Positions 1-14,744 of a stretch of 64,000 bases of DNA are shown here, piece after piece. The position numbers and the translations under genes are program-made. Origin of the DNA: Streptomyces sp. R21 (GTDB lineage Bacteria; Actinomycetota; Actinomycetes; Streptomycetales; Streptomycetaceae); assembly GCF_041051975.1 (NCBI RefSeq), contig NZ_CP163435.1, positions 3,410,001-3,474,000 on the forward strand. Direction: 5' to 3'. The notes beneath the pieces were generated by a model. It ran no database searches, was not told the origin of the DNA, and saw only the letters and a list, made by a program, of their open reading frames with translations. Position 1 is the first letter of the stretch, and the number at the start of each line of letters is the position of its first letter.

Positions 1-1
1 C

Positions 2-1726
<1,725 letters not shown>

Positions 1727-1753
1727 AACAGCTCGCTAAGCAACATTGACGCT

Positions 1754-1820
1754 CCCCCAGACTTCGTCCGGGGGGACCCCCACCCAGCGAGTGAATGTGG
1801 CTACGCCACATTCACTCGCT
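1754..1820. terminator. Two hairpins between convergent chitinase and DUF2550 genes
   Basis: Bases 1754-1774 form a 9-bp stem with a 3-nt loop and one mismatch; this C-run/G-run hairpin resembles a repeat seen at many Streptomyces gene ends. Bases 1786-1801 and 1805-1820 form a perfect 16-bp inverted repeat with a 3-nt loop. The second hairpin overlaps the last codons and TAG stop of the DUF2550 gene. Together they probably act as a bidirectional terminator. Confidence 0.7.
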
Positions 1821-2253
1821 GTCCGGGCGGGGCTGCTTCCAGCCACGCGAGGAAACCGGTCAGCGCGTCTTCGCTCATCGCCAGTTCGAGGCGCGTGCCC
1901 CGGTGGAGACAGACCAGGACGTTCGCGTCGGAGAGCAGCGCCAGCTCCTCCTCGCCCTCGGGGGCGCGGCGGCCCGCCACCTCGATCGCCGAGCGTTCCA
2001 GGACGCGGCGCGGGCGGGGGGCGTAGGAGAAGACTCGGTACCACTCGATGCGGTCGCCGTTGTAGCGGGCCACTCCGTAGCCCCAGCCCTTGCCGTTGGT
2101 GTCGCCGTCCTTGGGGACGTCCCAGCGCAGGCTGCAGTCGAAGGTTCCGCCCGAGCGCTGGATCAGCCGGCGGCGGAGGCCGAAGACGAACAGCCCCACC
2201 ACGACGAACGCCACTACCAACCCGCACACAGTCAGAGCGAGGACCATCGACAC
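1801..2253 (-). CDS. DUF2550 membrane-anchored protein
   Basis: 150 residues. One N-terminal membrane segment (about residues 3-25) is followed by a short basic stretch (RRR) and a soluble domain of about 115 residues containing a GGTFDCSLRWD segment. Length and pattern fit the actinobacterial DUF2550 family, which in Streptomyces commonly lies directly after the ATP synthase operon. The biochemical role is unknown. It follows atpC on the same strand with a gap of about 130 bp and may be read from the end of that operon. The stop codon lies inside a 16-bp inverted repeat. Confidence 0.8.
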   Translation of the reverse strand: MSMVLALTVCGLVVAFVVVGLFVFGLRRRLIQRSGGTFDCSLRWDVPKDGDTNGKGWGYGVARYNGDRIEWYRVFSYAPRPRRVLERSAIEVAGRRAPEGEEELALLSDANVLVCLHRGTRLELAMSEDALTGFLAWLEAAPPGQRVNVA

Positions 2254-2385
2254 CGACCTCCTCGTCTCCTAGGTAAAGCAGGTAATGAAACGGAAAAAAG
2301 CACCCGCATCGCCTCAGCCGCGGCCCGGTCTGGATATCTCCAGTCCCGGCCGCGGCTGAGTCACGTCATTCCGTGCGCGCTGGGT

Positions 2386-2760
2386 TCAGCGCGCCGCCAC
2401 CGCACGCAGGCGGACGTCCGCGCGACGCTCGGCGGAGGCATCGCCCTCCGCCTTCGCGCGCTCGAGCTCCCGCTCCACGCGCTGGACATCGATCTCGTCC
2501 GACAGCTCGGCGATCTCGGCCAGCAGCGACAGCTTGTTGTCAGCGAACGAGATGAAACCGCCGTGCACTGCGGCGACGACCGTCCCCCCATCGCTCGTAC
2601 GGATGGTCACCGGGCCCGACTCCAGCACACCGAGCAGCGGCTGGTGACCGGGCATGACGCCGATGTCGCCGGACGCGGTACGCGCGACGACCAGGGTGGC
2701 CTCGCCGGACCAGACACTGCGGTCCGCGGCGACGAGCTCGACGTGCAGCTCAGCAGCCAA
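2386..2760 (-). CDS. atpC: F1Fo ATP synthase epsilon subunit
   Basis: 124 residues. Epsilon is part of the central stalk of F1 and modulates ATPase activity and coupling. The N-terminal beta-barrel is recognisable from GVMPGHQPLLGVL and the GGFISFADNKLSLLAE stretch, followed by the two C-terminal helices. It is the last gene of the operon. Between atpD and atpC lie 144 bp with two hairpins, more than between the other F1 genes, so the level of epsilon may be set partly by RNA processing. Confidence 0.97.
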   Translation of the reverse strand: MAAELHVELVAADRSVWSGEATLVVARTASGDIGVMPGHQPLLGVLESGPVTIRTSDGGTVVAAVHGGFISFADNKLSLLAEIAELSDEIDVQRVERELERAKAEGDASAERRADVRLRAVAAR

Positions 2761-2779
2761 GGTGGGCTCCTCGGGTCAC

Positions 2780-2862
2780 CACCCGGCGATACCGCCGGGT
2801 GTTGGGTCAAAGTCTAATAGGAGTACGGAGGGGGACGGGACGCACCCCGCGAGGTGCGTCCC
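2780..2862 (-). promoter_or_regulatory. Two intercistronic hairpins between atpD and atpC
   Basis: Bases 2780-2788 pair with 2793-2801 (9 bp, 4-nt loop). Bases 2837-2846 pair with 2853-2862 (10 bp, 6-nt loop). No U-run follows on the minus strand, so mRNA processing or stability elements, or weak attenuators, are more likely than a full terminator. This is inference from structure alone. Confidence 0.5.
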
Positions 2863-2904
2863 CGCCCCCCATCACGAAGCAGTGCTCGATCAAGAGCCGC
2901 TGCT

Positions 2905-5258
<2,354 letters not shown>

Positions 5259-5278
5259 GAGTCAGGTCCCTTCCGTCG

Positions 5279-6871
5279 TCACTTGGCCGCGGCGGCCGGA
5301 GCGTCTTCGCCCAGAAGCTTGCCGTCCGAGGTCTCGAACTGCTTCTTGAAGTCCGCGATGGCGTCCGCGATGGCGGTGAGGGTGTCGTCCGACATCTTCG
5401 CGCCCTCCTTGATGGAGGTCATGAGGCCCTGCTCCTTGCGGTGCAGGTACTCCAGGAGCTCCTTCTCGAAGCGGCGGACGTCGGAGACCGGTACGTCGTC
5501 CATCTTGCCGGTGGTACCGGCCCAGACGGAGACGACCTGGTCCTCGGTCGGCATCGGCTGGTACTGAGGCTGCTTGAGCAGCTCGACCAGACGCTGACCG
5601 CGCTCCAGCTGGGACTTCGACGCGGCGTCCAGGTCGGAACCGAAGGCGGCGAACGCCTCCAGCTCACGGTACTGGGCGAGGTCGAGGCGGAGCCGGCCGG
5701 ACACCTGGCGCATCGCCTTGTGCTGGGCGGAGCCACCGACGCGGGAGACCGAGATACCGACGTTCAGGGCCGGACGCTGGCCGGCGTTGAACAGGTCGGA
5801 CTCCAGGAAGCACTGGCCGTCGGTGATGGAGATGACGTTGGTCGGGATGAACGCCGACACGTCGTTCGCCTTGGTCTCGACGATCGGCAGACCCGTCATC
5901 GAACCGGCGCCCATGTCGTCGGAGAGCTTCGCGCAGCGCTCCAGCAGACGGGAGTGCACGTAGAAGACGTCACCGGGGTAGGCCTCGCGCCCCGGCGGAC
6001 GGCGCAGCAGCAGGGACACGGCGCGGTAGGCGTCGGCCTGCTTCGAGAGGTCGTCGAAGATGATGAGGACGTGCTTGCCCTCGTACATCCACTGCTGACC
6101 GATGGCCGAACCGGTGTACGGCGCCAGGTACTTGAAGCCGGCCGGGTCGGACGCCGGGGCGGCGACGATGGTCGTGTACTCCAGCGCGCCGGCCTCTTCG
6201 AGCGCACCACGCACGGAGGCGATGGTGGAGCCCTTCTGACCGATGGCGACGTAGATGCAGCGGACCTGCTTGTTCACGTCGCCCGAGCGCCAGTTGTCGC
6301 GCTGGTTGATGATGGTGTCGACGGCCAGAGCGGTCTTGCCGGTCTGACGGTCACCGATGATCAGCTGACGCTGGCCACGGCCGATCGGGGTCATCGCGTC
6401 GACGGCCTTGTAGCCGGTCTCCATCGGCTCGTGCACCGACTTGCGGACCATGACGCCCGGGGCCTGCAGCTCGAGGGCGCGGCGGCCGGTGGTCTCGATC
6501 TCGCCGAGGCCGTCGATCGGGTTGCCGAGCGGGTCGACGACGCGGCCGAGGTAGCCCTCGCCCACGGCGACGGACAGCACCTCACCGGTGCGCTGCACCG
6601 GCTGGCCCTCCTCGATACCGCTGAACTCACCGAGGACGACCGCACCGATCTCGCGCTCCTCGAGGTTGAGGGCGAGACCGAGGGTTCCGTCCTCGAACTT
6701 CAGCAGCTCGTTCGCCATCGCCGAGGGGAGACCCTCGATCTTGGCAATACCGTCGCCGGCGACGGTGACCGTACCGACCTCCTCGCGCGAGGCCGCGTCC
6801 GGCTGGTACGACTGGACAAAGTTCTCCAGCGCGTCCCGGATCTCCTCCGGCCGGATCGTGAGCTCCGCCAT
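5279..6871 (-). CDS. atpA: F1Fo ATP synthase alpha subunit
   Basis: 530 residues from the ATG at 6869-6871 ([18 protein letters not shown]). An in-frame ATG farther upstream at 6955 would add 28 residues that do not resemble the family. Walker A is [11 protein letters not shown]. The C-terminal extension after the usual end ([17 protein letters not shown]) is typical of actinobacteria. A gap of about 133 bp separates it from atpH, the widest gap among the F1 genes apart from atpD-atpC. Confidence 0.98.
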   Translation of the reverse strand: MAELTIRPEEIRDALENFVQSYQPDAASREEVGTVTVAGDGIAKIEGLPSAMANELLKFEDGTLGLALNLEEREIGAVVLGEFSGIEEGQPVQRTGEVLSVAVGEGYLGRVVDPLGNPIDGLGEIETTGRRALELQAPGVMVRKSVHEPMETGYKAVDAMTPIGRGQRQLIIGDRQTGKTALAVDTIINQRDNWRSGDVNKQVRCIYVAIGQKGSTIASVRGALEEAGALEYTTIVAAPASDPAGFKYLAPYTGSAIGQQWMYEGKHVLIIFDDLSKQADAYRAVSLLLRRPPGREAYPGDVFYVHSRLLERCAKLSDDMGAGSMTGLPIVETKANDVSAFIPTNVISITDGQCFLESDLFNAGQRPALNVGISVSRVGGSAQHKAMRQVSGRLRLDLAQYRELEAFAAFGSDLDAASKSQLERGQRLVELLKQPQYQPMPTEDQVVSVWAGTTGKMDDVPVSDVRRFEKELLEYLHRKEQGLMTSIKEGAKMSDDTLTAIADAIADFKKQFETSDGKLLGEDAPAAAAK

Positions 6872-7004
6872 CTGGGTTCCCTGCTCTCCTTGTTGGGCCC
6901 GAAGTTTTCTTGGGGGGTCTGGGGTCAGCCCCCAGGAATCCTCTGCACGGCCCAACGAGGGCCGTAAGTACTGCGTGTTGCTGTTAACGCGTATTGAGTT
7001 GCTG

Positions 7005-7826
7005 CTAGCCGGCCATGCGGCGGGCGGCCTCGTCGAGTCGGTCCGCGATGCTGCCGTTGATGACCTCGTCGCCGACCTGCACCCGGATCCCGCCGAGGAC
7101 CTCGGGGTCCACGTCCAGGTTGAGGTGCATCGGACGGCCGTAGACCTTCGCCAGGGCGGCGCCGAGGCGCTGCTTCTGTGCGTCGCTCAGCGGAACCGCC
7201 GAGGTGACGACGGCGACCATGCGGTTGCGACGGTCGGCGGCGAGCTTGGACAGGGACTCGAGTCCCGCTTCCAGGCTACGTCCCCGCGGCGCGGTCACAA
7301 GGCGCGTCACCAGACGCTCGGTCGTCACGTTCGCCCGGCCGCCGAGCAGGCTGCGCAGCAGCTCGCTCTTGGCCGACTTGGTGGCGGCGCGGTCGGTCAG
7401 CGCGGCGCGCAGCTCGGTGTTCGAGGCGACGATCCGGCCGAACCGGAACAGTTCGTCCTCCACCTCGTCGAGCGCACCCGTCTTCTGCGCGGCCGTGAGC
7501 TCCGCGACGGCGGCGAGCTCCTCAAGGGCGTCCACCAGGTCGCGCGACTGCGACCAGCGGGAGCGCACCAGGCCGGCCACCAGGTCTGCGGTCGTCCCGC
7601 TGACCTGGCCACCGAGCAGGCGCCCGGCCAGTTCGGCCTTGGCCTCGCCGGCCTGCGCCGGGTCGGTCAGGACCCGACGCAGCGACACCTCGCGGTTGAG
7701 CAGCGTGGTGACGGCGGCCAGCTCTTCGGCGAGCGCGGCCGCGTCCACGGACGTGTTGTCCGTCAGCGCGTCGAGACGCTCACGTGCGGCTGCGGTTGCC
7801 TCGCGGCTCGCTCCGTGCGCTGTCAT
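7005..7826 (-). CDS. atpH: F1Fo ATP synthase delta subunit
   Basis: 273 residues. Delta links F1 to the peripheral stalk. It is about 90 residues longer than E. coli delta (177). The extra length is within a delta-type protein, and no b-type membrane helix is fused to it as in mycobacteria; subunit b is encoded separately upstream. The end [18 protein letters not shown] matches the conserved delta C-terminus (typically GSxxxRLxxLxxxL). The start ATG at 7824-7826 overlaps the atpF stop by 4 bp (ATGA), indicating coupling. Confidence 0.95.
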   Translation of the reverse strand: MTAHGASREATAAARERLDALTDNTSVDAAALAEELAAVTTLLNREVSLRRVLTDPAQAGEAKAELAGRLLGGQVSGTTADLVAGLVRSRWSQSRDLVDALEELAAVAELTAAQKTGALDEVEDELFRFGRIVASNTELRAALTDRAATKSAKSELLRSLLGGRANVTTERLVTRLVTAPRGRSLEAGLESLSKLAADRRNRMVAVVTSAVPLSDAQKQRLGAALAKVYGRPMHLNLDVDPEVLGGIRVQVGDEVINGSIADRLDEAARRMAG

Positions 7827-8368
7827 CGAGTCGCCTCGGCCTTCTCCTCAAGCTCGTCGAGGAAGCGGTCGATGACGCGGCTCTGGCGGGCGTGGTCGTC
7901 GAGCGACTCGCCGACCAGCTTGCCGGCCAGGTCGGTGGCGAGCTTGCCCACGTCCTGACGCAGCGCCTGCGAGGCGGCCTTGCGGTCGGCCTCGATCTGC
8001 GCGTGACCGGCGGCGATGATCTCCTCACGCTGACGCTGGCCTTCGGCCCGCATCTCGGTGATGAGCGTGGCGCCCTGCTCCTGCGCCTCCTGGCGCAGAC
8101 GCGCGGCCTCGTGCCGGGCCTCGGCGAGCTGAGCCTTGTACTGCTCAAGCACGCTCTGAGCTTCGGTCTGAAGGGCCTCGGCCTTCTCGATACCGCCCTC
8201 GATGGCCTCGCGACGCTCTTCCAGAACCTTGTTGATGTTCGGGAGGAGCTTCTTGGCGAGGAAGCCGAAGACGATGACGAAGGCGATAAGGCCGATCACG
8301 AGCTCTGGGATCGGCGGGATGAGGGGGTTCTCTGTCTCCTCAGCCGCCAGCTGAACCAGGGGGCTCAT
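7823..8368 (-). CDS. atpF: F1Fo ATP synthase subunit b
   Basis: 181 residues from the ATG at 8366-8368 (MSPLVQLAAEE). A longer in-frame form starting at 8464 would overlap atpE and is rejected. One N-terminal membrane helix (about residues 20-42, PELVIGLIAFVIVFGFLAKK) is followed by a long charged coiled coil that forms the peripheral stalk. Overlaps atpH by 4 bp. Confidence 0.97.
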   Translation of the reverse strand: MSPLVQLAAEETENPLIPPIPELVIGLIAFVIVFGFLAKKLLPNINKVLEERREAIEGGIEKAEALQTEAQSVLEQYKAQLAEARHEAARLRQEAQEQGATLITEMRAEGQRQREEIIAAGHAQIEADRKAASQALRQDVGKLATDLAGKLVGESLDDHARQSRVIDRFLDELEEKAEATR

Positions 8369-8408
8369 ATCAGTGCCTTTCGTCGAAAGGGGCGGTCCGA
8401 CGTCTGGG

Positions 8409-9553
<1,145 letters not shown>

Positions 9554-9778
9554 CGCGGGCTCCTTCAGCGTGGCGCATAGGTACGGCAACCTCGTTGTGT
9601 CGGCGCGGCGCGCAGCCGCGGTTCGGCACTGGACTGGTGAAACGGATGTGGGGGCGGCTGTGGGGCATCAAGCCTCGCGATTGAGCAGGCGTCAGCTCAG
9701 ATGCCTGCGCCCGCGATGCCGCAGTTGGCACCGGACGATAGCAGGAGAACTCGTGCGCCTTTATCCCGGCCCTACCCC

Positions 9779-10216
9779 TCACGACGAGGACCCTGATTTC
9801 TCGGGCTTGTCGTGCTTCTCGGGTTCGGGATCGACGTAGAAAAGCTTGGCCTTCATGTGTGCACGCGCCTGCGCCGCCATCCACACGACGGTCGCGACCA
9901 CGAGCCCGACAGCGAACGCCCTCGGGTTGAAGAGGGACGTGCCCTTGAAGACGGCCATGAAGATCAGGAGCAGCAGGAGCTGGGCGACGTAGAGCATGAG
10001 CCCCATCGCCTGGAACAGCTGCGGAAGCGTTTTCGCAGTCCTCTGCAGGACATACAGGCCGATCCCCATGAAGAGGATCGCCAGTACCGTGCCGACCGCC
10101 GCGCCGAGAGCCCCCTTGCCGCCTGCGACCACGCCACTGACGGCGACGGTAATCGCGCCGGCAGCTGCTGTGGGTACAGCGGTCTGCAGAAGGTTCCGGA
10201 CGTCATTGGACGGCAT
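9779..10216 (-). CDS. atpI: ATP synthase accessory protein I
   Basis: 145 residues from the ATG at 10214-10216 (MPSNDVRNLL). Upstream in-frame ATGs at 10258 and 10315 are possible but give an atypical leader. Four hydrophobic segments are followed by a charged C-terminal tail ending KPEKSGSSS. AtpI is the poorly conserved first gene of atp operons and helps assembly of the c-ring in some bacteria. The 225-bp gap to atpB could hold a further promoter; none was identified. Confidence 0.88.
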   Translation of the reverse strand: MPSNDVRNLLQTAVPTAAAGAITVAVSGVVAGGKGALGAAVGTVLAILFMGIGLYVLQRTAKTLPQLFQAMGLMLYVAQLLLLLIFMAVFKGTSLFNPRAFAVGLVVATVVWMAAQARAHMKAKLFYVDPEPEKHDKPEKSGSSS

Positions 10217-10513
10217 GGCGGCAACTCCGCTTGCTAAAGGGGGGCAGGGTGTCGTCATGGACGAGCGTAGTCCCGGGCGGAGAGAGGACCTCACGCCAAT
10301 GGACCGTCGCATCACGGTCTTTCGGCTCTGTCCCGGGTTCTCGTGAACCGTATCACAAACTATTTGATGAGGTCTTTACCTGGTTGGTGTGCTCGGTGTC
10401 ACACATGAGAGTGAAGCTGCGCGTCTGTGCAAGAACCGGGCCAAGTTGTCTGGTATTGGGGGGCTTTGCACTCCCACGAGCAGGTCATGCCTTAGTCAGA
10501 TTCTTACCTTGCG
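10217..10513. other. Gene-free region upstream of atpI (operon promoter region)
   Basis: About 300 bp between the transferase gene (ending at 10514) and atpI, both on the minus strand. It is AT-richer than its surroundings around 10335-10395 and is the likely site of the atp operon promoter. No clear -35/-10 pair or terminator hairpin was identified by eye. Confidence 0.4.
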
Positions 10514-11878
10514 TCAGCGCGACGTTCCGGCTTTGCGCCTATCCAGGAAGCGCGCACGGGGGCCGATGGCCGTCGCTCCGTTGACTCCTGACACTCCGGA
10601 GACTCCCGCGGCGACCGGAGTGCGTTCCTCGCGGGCGCCCTCCTCGTCGCCGTCCGTCTCCCCCGCCGCGTCCAGGACGACGGCCGCCTCGGCGGACGCG
10701 GCGGCCCTGCGGCGACGGCGGTAGCGCGGCGGCACGAAGTGCTCGGCCCAGCGCGGGGCGCGCGGCGTGAACCGCGGCAGCAGAAGCAGGACGAGGCCCA
10801 CCGCGCTGAGCGCCACGATGCCGAGCACGATCCACATGGCCCCCGAGTTCACCGAGTAGGCGAGGGCGCCGAAGGCGATCAGTGCCGACCAGAAGTACAT
10901 GATCAGCACCGCGCGGCTGTGCGAGTGGCCGATCTCCAGCAGCCGGTGGTGCAGATGCCCCCGGTCCGCGGCGAAGGGCGACTGACCGCGCCAGGTGCGC
11001 CGCACGATGGCGAGCACCAGGTCGGCGGCCGGCACCGCGATGATCGTCAGCGGCAGCAGCATCGGGATGTACACGGGCACCGTCTGGTGCACCGTGTTGC
11101 GCTCCGAACCGGAGAACAGGTTCAGGGCGTCGGGGTCGATCTGCCCGGTGATGGAGATGGCGCCGGCGGCGAGCACCAGCCCGATGAGCATCGAGCCGGA
11201 GTCGCCCATGAAGACCCGCGCGGGGTGCATGTTGTGCGGCAGGAAGCCCAGGCACATGCCCATCAGCACGGCGGCGAACAGCGTCGCGGGAGCGGCGGCC
11301 TCGATGCCGTACGAGTACCAGATCCGGTACGCGTACAGGAAGAACGCGGCCGAGGCGATGAGCACCATGCCGGCGGCCAGACCGTCGAGGCCGTCGACGA
11401 AGTTCACCGCGTTGATGGTGATGACGACGACCGCGACCGTCAGCAGCGTGCTCTGCCACTGCGTGAGCGCGAACAGGCCGACGCCCGGGATGGGCAGCCA
11501 CAGGATCGTCAGACCCTGCACGACCATCACGCCCGCGGCGATCATCTGCCCGCCGAGCTTGATCAGGGCGTCGATCTCGAACTTGTCGTCCAGGACACCG
11601 ATCAGCCAGATGAGCGCCGCCCCGGAGAGCAGCGCCCGCGGTTCGTTGGACTTCTCGAAGACCTCGGCGAGGTTCGGCAGGTGGTCGGCGACCAGCAGTC
11701 CCGCACACATGCCGAAGAACATCGCGATGCCACCGAGCCGCGGAGTCGGTTCGCGGTGGACGTCGCGCGCCCTGATTTCCGGCATGGCTCCGGCCACGAT
11801 CGCGAATTTCCGCACCGGCCCTGTCAGCAGGTACGTCACCGCAGCCGTGATGCAGAGCGTCAGCAGGTATTCACGCAC
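10514..11878 (-). CDS. MraY/WecA-family undecaprenyl-phosphate sugar-1-phosphate transferase
   Basis: About 454 residues from the GTG at 11876-11878 (VREYLLTLCITAAVTYLL). Transfers a sugar-1-phosphate from a UDP-sugar to undecaprenyl (or polyprenyl) phosphate at the membrane. Family motifs seen: PTPRLGG, GVLDDKFEID, NAVNFVDGLDGLAAG, MGDSGSMLIG and the basic loop DRGHLHHRLL. Ten or eleven membrane helices and a disordered cytoplasmic tail of about 80 residues. The single MraY of the division cluster lies elsewhere, so this paralogue more likely serves teichoic or other wall glycopolymer synthesis (WecA/TagO-like). The substrate cannot be read from the sequence. Confidence 0.9.
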   Translation of the reverse strand: MREYLLTLCITAAVTYLLTGPVRKFAIVAGAMPEIRARDVHREPTPRLGGIAMFFGMCAGLLVADHLPNLAEVFEKSNEPRALLSGAALIWLIGVLDDKFEIDALIKLGGQMIAAGVMVVQGLTILWLPIPGVGLFALTQWQSTLLTVAVVVITINAVNFVDGLDGLAAGMVLIASAAFFLYAYRIWYSYGIEAAAPATLFAAVLMGMCLGFLPHNMHPARVFMGDSGSMLIGLVLAAGAISITGQIDPDALNLFSGSERNTVHQTVPVYIPMLLPLTIIAVPAADLVLAIVRRTWRGQSPFAADRGHLHHRLLEIGHSHSRAVLIMYFWSALIAFGALAYSVNSGAMWIVLGIVALSAVGLVLLLLPRFTPRAPRWAEHFVPPRYRRRRRAAASAEAAVVLDAAGETDGDEEGAREERTPVAAGVSGVSGVNGATAIGPRARFLDRRKAGTSR

Positions 11879-12007
11879 GGGCTTCCCCACAGGTCTCGCC
11901 GGCCATCTCAGCCCCACACCCTAGCGAGGGACGCATATGGTTGGGGACTTCCGGGTAGCGACGATGGTTGCACGAGTGGCTGTGCACACGAGTGCGTGTA
12001 CCCCACC

Positions 12008-13276
12008 TCAGGCGGGATAGGGCGGAAATCTTCCGGTCAGCTCCCTCACTTCTTCACGTGCCTTCGCCGCGTCGACCTCGTCCCGCAGCACCCCCGCGAA
12101 CAGCACCGCGACCCGCACCATCTCCGCCTCAGCCATCCCCTGGGTGGTCAGCGCCGCCGTGCCCAGCCGCAGGCCACGGGCGTCCCCGTGGGGCAGCGCG
12201 CAGGTGTCCAGGACCATTCCGGCGGCCGCCAGCCGGCCCCGGGCGACGCGCCCGTCGACGCCGAGCGGCGCCGGGTCGGCGGCCAGCAGATGGGTGTCGG
12301 TGCCGCCGGTGGTGAGGGCGAGCCCCTCCGCGTCGAGGGCCGCGGCCAGCACCCTCGCATTGGCGACCACCTGATGGGCGTACGCGGTGAACGCCGGTGT
12401 TGCCGCCTCGCCGAACGCGACGGCCTTGGCGGCGATGGTGTGCATCTGCGCGCCGCCCTGCGTGAACGGGAAGACGGCCCGGTCGACACGCTCGGCAAGA
12501 TCACTGCCGCAGAGGATCATGCCGCCGCGAGGACCGCGCAGCACCTTGTGCGTGGTGGCGCAGACCACATCGGCGTACGGCACCGGACTGGGCGCCGCAC
12601 CCCCGGCGACCAGCCCGATGGGGTGCGCGGCGTCGGCGATCAGATAGGCGCCCACCTCGTCGGCGATCTCGCGGAAGAGCGCGTAGTCGATGTGGCGCGG
12701 ATAGGAGATGGACCCGCACACCACGGCCTTCGGGCGGTGCGTACGGGCGAGGGCGCGGACCTGGTCGTAGTCGATGAGCCCGGTCTCGGCGTCGACGCCG
12801 TACCCGACGAAGTCGAACCAGCGGCCCGAGAAGTTCGCGGGCGAGCCGTGTGTGAGGTGCCCGCCGAACGGCAGTCCCATCGCGAGCACGGTGTCGCCGG
12901 GGCGCAGCAGCGCGGCGTACGCGGCGAGGACCGCCGACGATCCCGAATGCGACTGCACATTGGCGTGCTCGGCGCCGAAGAGGGCCTTCGCCCGGTCGAC
13001 GGCCACCCGTTCGGCGACGTCGACGATCTCGCAGCCGCCGTGGTGGCGGGCGCCGGGATAGCCCTCGGCGTACTTGTTGGCGAGCTGCGAGCCGAGTGCG
13101 GCGAGCACGGCCGGTGAGGTGAAGTTCTCGGCGGCGATCAGCTGGAGCGTCGTGGCCTGCCGCTCCCGCTCGCCGAGCAGGATCTCGGCGAGCTCCGGAT
13201 CCTGCCGCCGCAACACATCGAACTCCGGCCCGAGAGCGGCGGGCCGTACGGCTTCCTGAGCATGCGTGACGGACAT
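12008..13276 (-). CDS. glyA: Serine hydroxymethyltransferase
   Basis: 422 residues from the ATG at 13274-13276, with GGAG 6 nt upstream. PLP enzyme interconverting serine and glycine with transfer of a one-carbon unit to tetrahydrofolate. The PLP lysine lies in TTHKVLRGPRGG, one residue off the usual THKTLRGPRGG. Substrate-site segments include LIAAENFTSPAVL and NKYAEGYPGARHHGGCE. Streptomyces often has two SHMT genes, so this may be the second, less housekeeping copy. That is inference. Confidence 0.92.
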   Translation of the reverse strand: MSVTHAQEAVRPAALGPEFDVLRRQDPELAEILLGERERQATTLQLIAAENFTSPAVLAALGSQLANKYAEGYPGARHHGGCEIVDVAERVAVDRAKALFGAEHANVQSHSGSSAVLAAYAALLRPGDTVLAMGLPFGGHLTHGSPANFSGRWFDFVGYGVDAETGLIDYDQVRALARTHRPKAVVCGSISYPRHIDYALFREIADEVGAYLIADAAHPIGLVAGGAAPSPVPYADVVCATTHKVLRGPRGGMILCGSDLAERVDRAVFPFTQGGAQMHTIAAKAVAFGEAATPAFTAYAHQVVANARVLAAALDAEGLALTTGGTDTHLLAADPAPLGVDGRVARGRLAAAGMVLDTCALPHGDARGLRLGTAALTTQGMAEAEMVRVAVLFAGVLRDEVDAAKAREEVRELTGRFPPYPA

Positions 13277-13369
13277 GGTGGGCTCCGGGCCTGAGCGGGG
13301 GTGCGCTACGTCCAATGTAGGCCCGAGGCCGCTGGGACGCCCGGTGTTGTACTGCCGTGGGCGGGCGGC

Positions 13370-14035
13370 CTACGTACGAGCGGGTACTCCGGTCAGCGCC
13401 GTGACCACAGGATCCAGCGCCTGATGGATCTCGTCCCCGATGGACCGGAAGAACGGCAACGGAGCCCCGTACGGGTCGAACACCTCGTCCGCCTCGGCGG
13501 TGGGCGCGAGCAGCCACCCGCGCAACGCGGCGGCGGCCCGCACGAGGGCCCGCGCCCGCTCGATGACCCCGTCGTCCAGAGGCGGCAGCGTCGCCGGGTC
13601 TATCGCCCGCACCAGCCGGGTGAACTCCTTCAGCGTGAAGGTGCGCAGGCCCGCCGAGTGGCCCATGGAGATGACCTGCTGGCGGTGGTCGCGGGTGGCC
13701 GTCAGGACCAGGTCGGCCCGGATGACGTGGTCGTCCAGCAGTTCGCGTCCCACGAAGCCGGAGGCGTCCGCGCCGAAGTCGGACAGGACCGTCTCCGCGT
13801 TGGCCTCCATGGGCGCGCCCTCGTGGCCCCAGGTGCCCGCGCTCTCCACGATCAGGCCGCCCCACAGGGGGTCGCCGAGCCGGTCCGCCAGGGCATGGCG
13901 GGTCAGCCGCTCGGTGATCGGCGAGCGGCACACGTTGCCGGTGCTGACGTGGAGGATGCGGAAGGAACCCCCGGAGAACCCGTCGGCCCCCGTGAACCCC
14001 GTGCCTATGCCACGCCCCGCGTCAGGGGCTGTCAA
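13370..14035 (-). CDS. Low-molecular-weight phosphotyrosine phosphatase-like protein with Cys-to-Ser P-loop
   Basis: About 221 residues if the start is the TTG at 14033-14035, which overlaps the TGA of the tsaC-like gene (TTGA); the true start could be later. The fold is recognisable from the P-loop ILHVSTGNVCRSPITE and the acid loop DPYG near the C-terminus. In active enzymes the P-loop is V-C-x-G-N-x-C-R-S, the first Cys being the nucleophile. Here that position is Ser (codon AGC, bases 13943-13945), while the second Cys, Arg and Ser are kept. It may be a phosphate-binding pseudophosphatase or use altered chemistry. Forms an overlapping pair with tsaC. Confidence 0.8.
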   Translation of the reverse strand: MTAPDAGRGIGTGFTGADGFSGGSFRILHVSTGNVCRSPITERLTRHALADRLGDPLWGGLIVESAGTWGHEGAPMEANAETVLSDFGADASGFVGRELLDDHVIRADLVLTATRDHRQQVISMGHSAGLRTFTLKEFTRLVRAIDPATLPPLDDGVIERARALVRAAAALRGWLLAPTAEADEVFDPYGAPLPFFRSIGDEIHQALDPVVTALTGVPART

Positions 14036-14679
14036 TTCGCCACCTCGAGGTCGGGTACGACCTTCCGCAGCTCCTCGGCGGACAGTGCGCCCTCGCGCAG
14101 GAGGACGGGCACCTTGCCGGTGACGTCGACGATCGAGGACGGGACGATGCCCGGGGTGGGGCCACCGTCCAGGTAGACGGAGATGGAGTCGCCGAGCATC
14201 TCCTGCGCGGCGTCGCAGTCCTCCGGCGAGGGGTGGCCCGTGAGGTTGGCGGAGGAGACGGCCATGGGGCCGACCTCGGTGAGCAGCTCGATGGCGACCG
14301 GGTGCAGCGGCATGCGTACGGCGACGGTGCCACGGGTGTCCCCGAGGTCCCACTGCAAGGACGGCTGGTGCTTGGCGACGATCGTCAGGGCGCCCGGCCA
14401 GAACGCGTCGACGAGCTCCCAGGCCATCTCGGAGAAGTCCGTGACGAGGCCGTGCAGGGTGTTCGGGGAGCCGATGAGGACGGGCGTGGGCATGCCACGG
14501 CCGCGGCCCTTGGCCTCCAGGAGGTCGGTGACGGCCTCCGCGGAGAACGCGTCGGCGCCCACGCCGTAGACCGTGTCCGTCGGGAGGACCACCAGCTCGC
14601 CACGGCGGACGGCGGACGCGGCTTCGCGCAGACCGGTCGTGCGGTCGGTCGCGTCGTTGGTGTCGTATCGCCGTGCCAT
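14032..14679 (-). CDS. tsaC: L-threonylcarbamoyladenylate synthase (TsaC/Sua5 family)
   Basis: 215 residues. Makes threonylcarbamoyl-AMP for the t6A37 modification of ANN-decoding tRNAs. The YrdC domain fills the protein: LPTDTVYGVGADAF, PMAVSSANLTGHPS and the KGRGRGMP segment. The C-terminal Sua5 domain of longer homologues is absent, so it is a TsaC-length protein. It sits between prmC and the phosphatase-like gene, overlapping the latter by 3-4 bp. Confidence 0.93.
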   Translation of the reverse strand: MARRYDTNDATDRTTGLREAASAVRRGELVVLPTDTVYGVGADAFSAEAVTDLLEAKGRGRGMPTPVLIGSPNTLHGLVTDFSEMAWELVDAFWPGALTIVAKHQPSLQWDLGDTRGTVAVRMPLHPVAIELLTEVGPMAVSSANLTGHPSPEDCDAAQEMLGDSISVYLDGGPTPGIVPSSIVDVTGKVPVLLREGALSAEELRKVVPDLEVAN

Positions 14680-14744
14680 TTAGCGGGCCTCCTCGTACAC
14701 GTACTGCTGTGGGAAAAGGGTGGGGGAAAGGATCTGGGGGGTGC

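Noticed and set aside
7005..7826. Fused b-delta subunit as in mycobacteria, because delta is 273 residues long
   Set aside because: No b-type membrane helix or long coiled coil is present; a complete separate atpF precedes it. The length is normal for Streptomyces.
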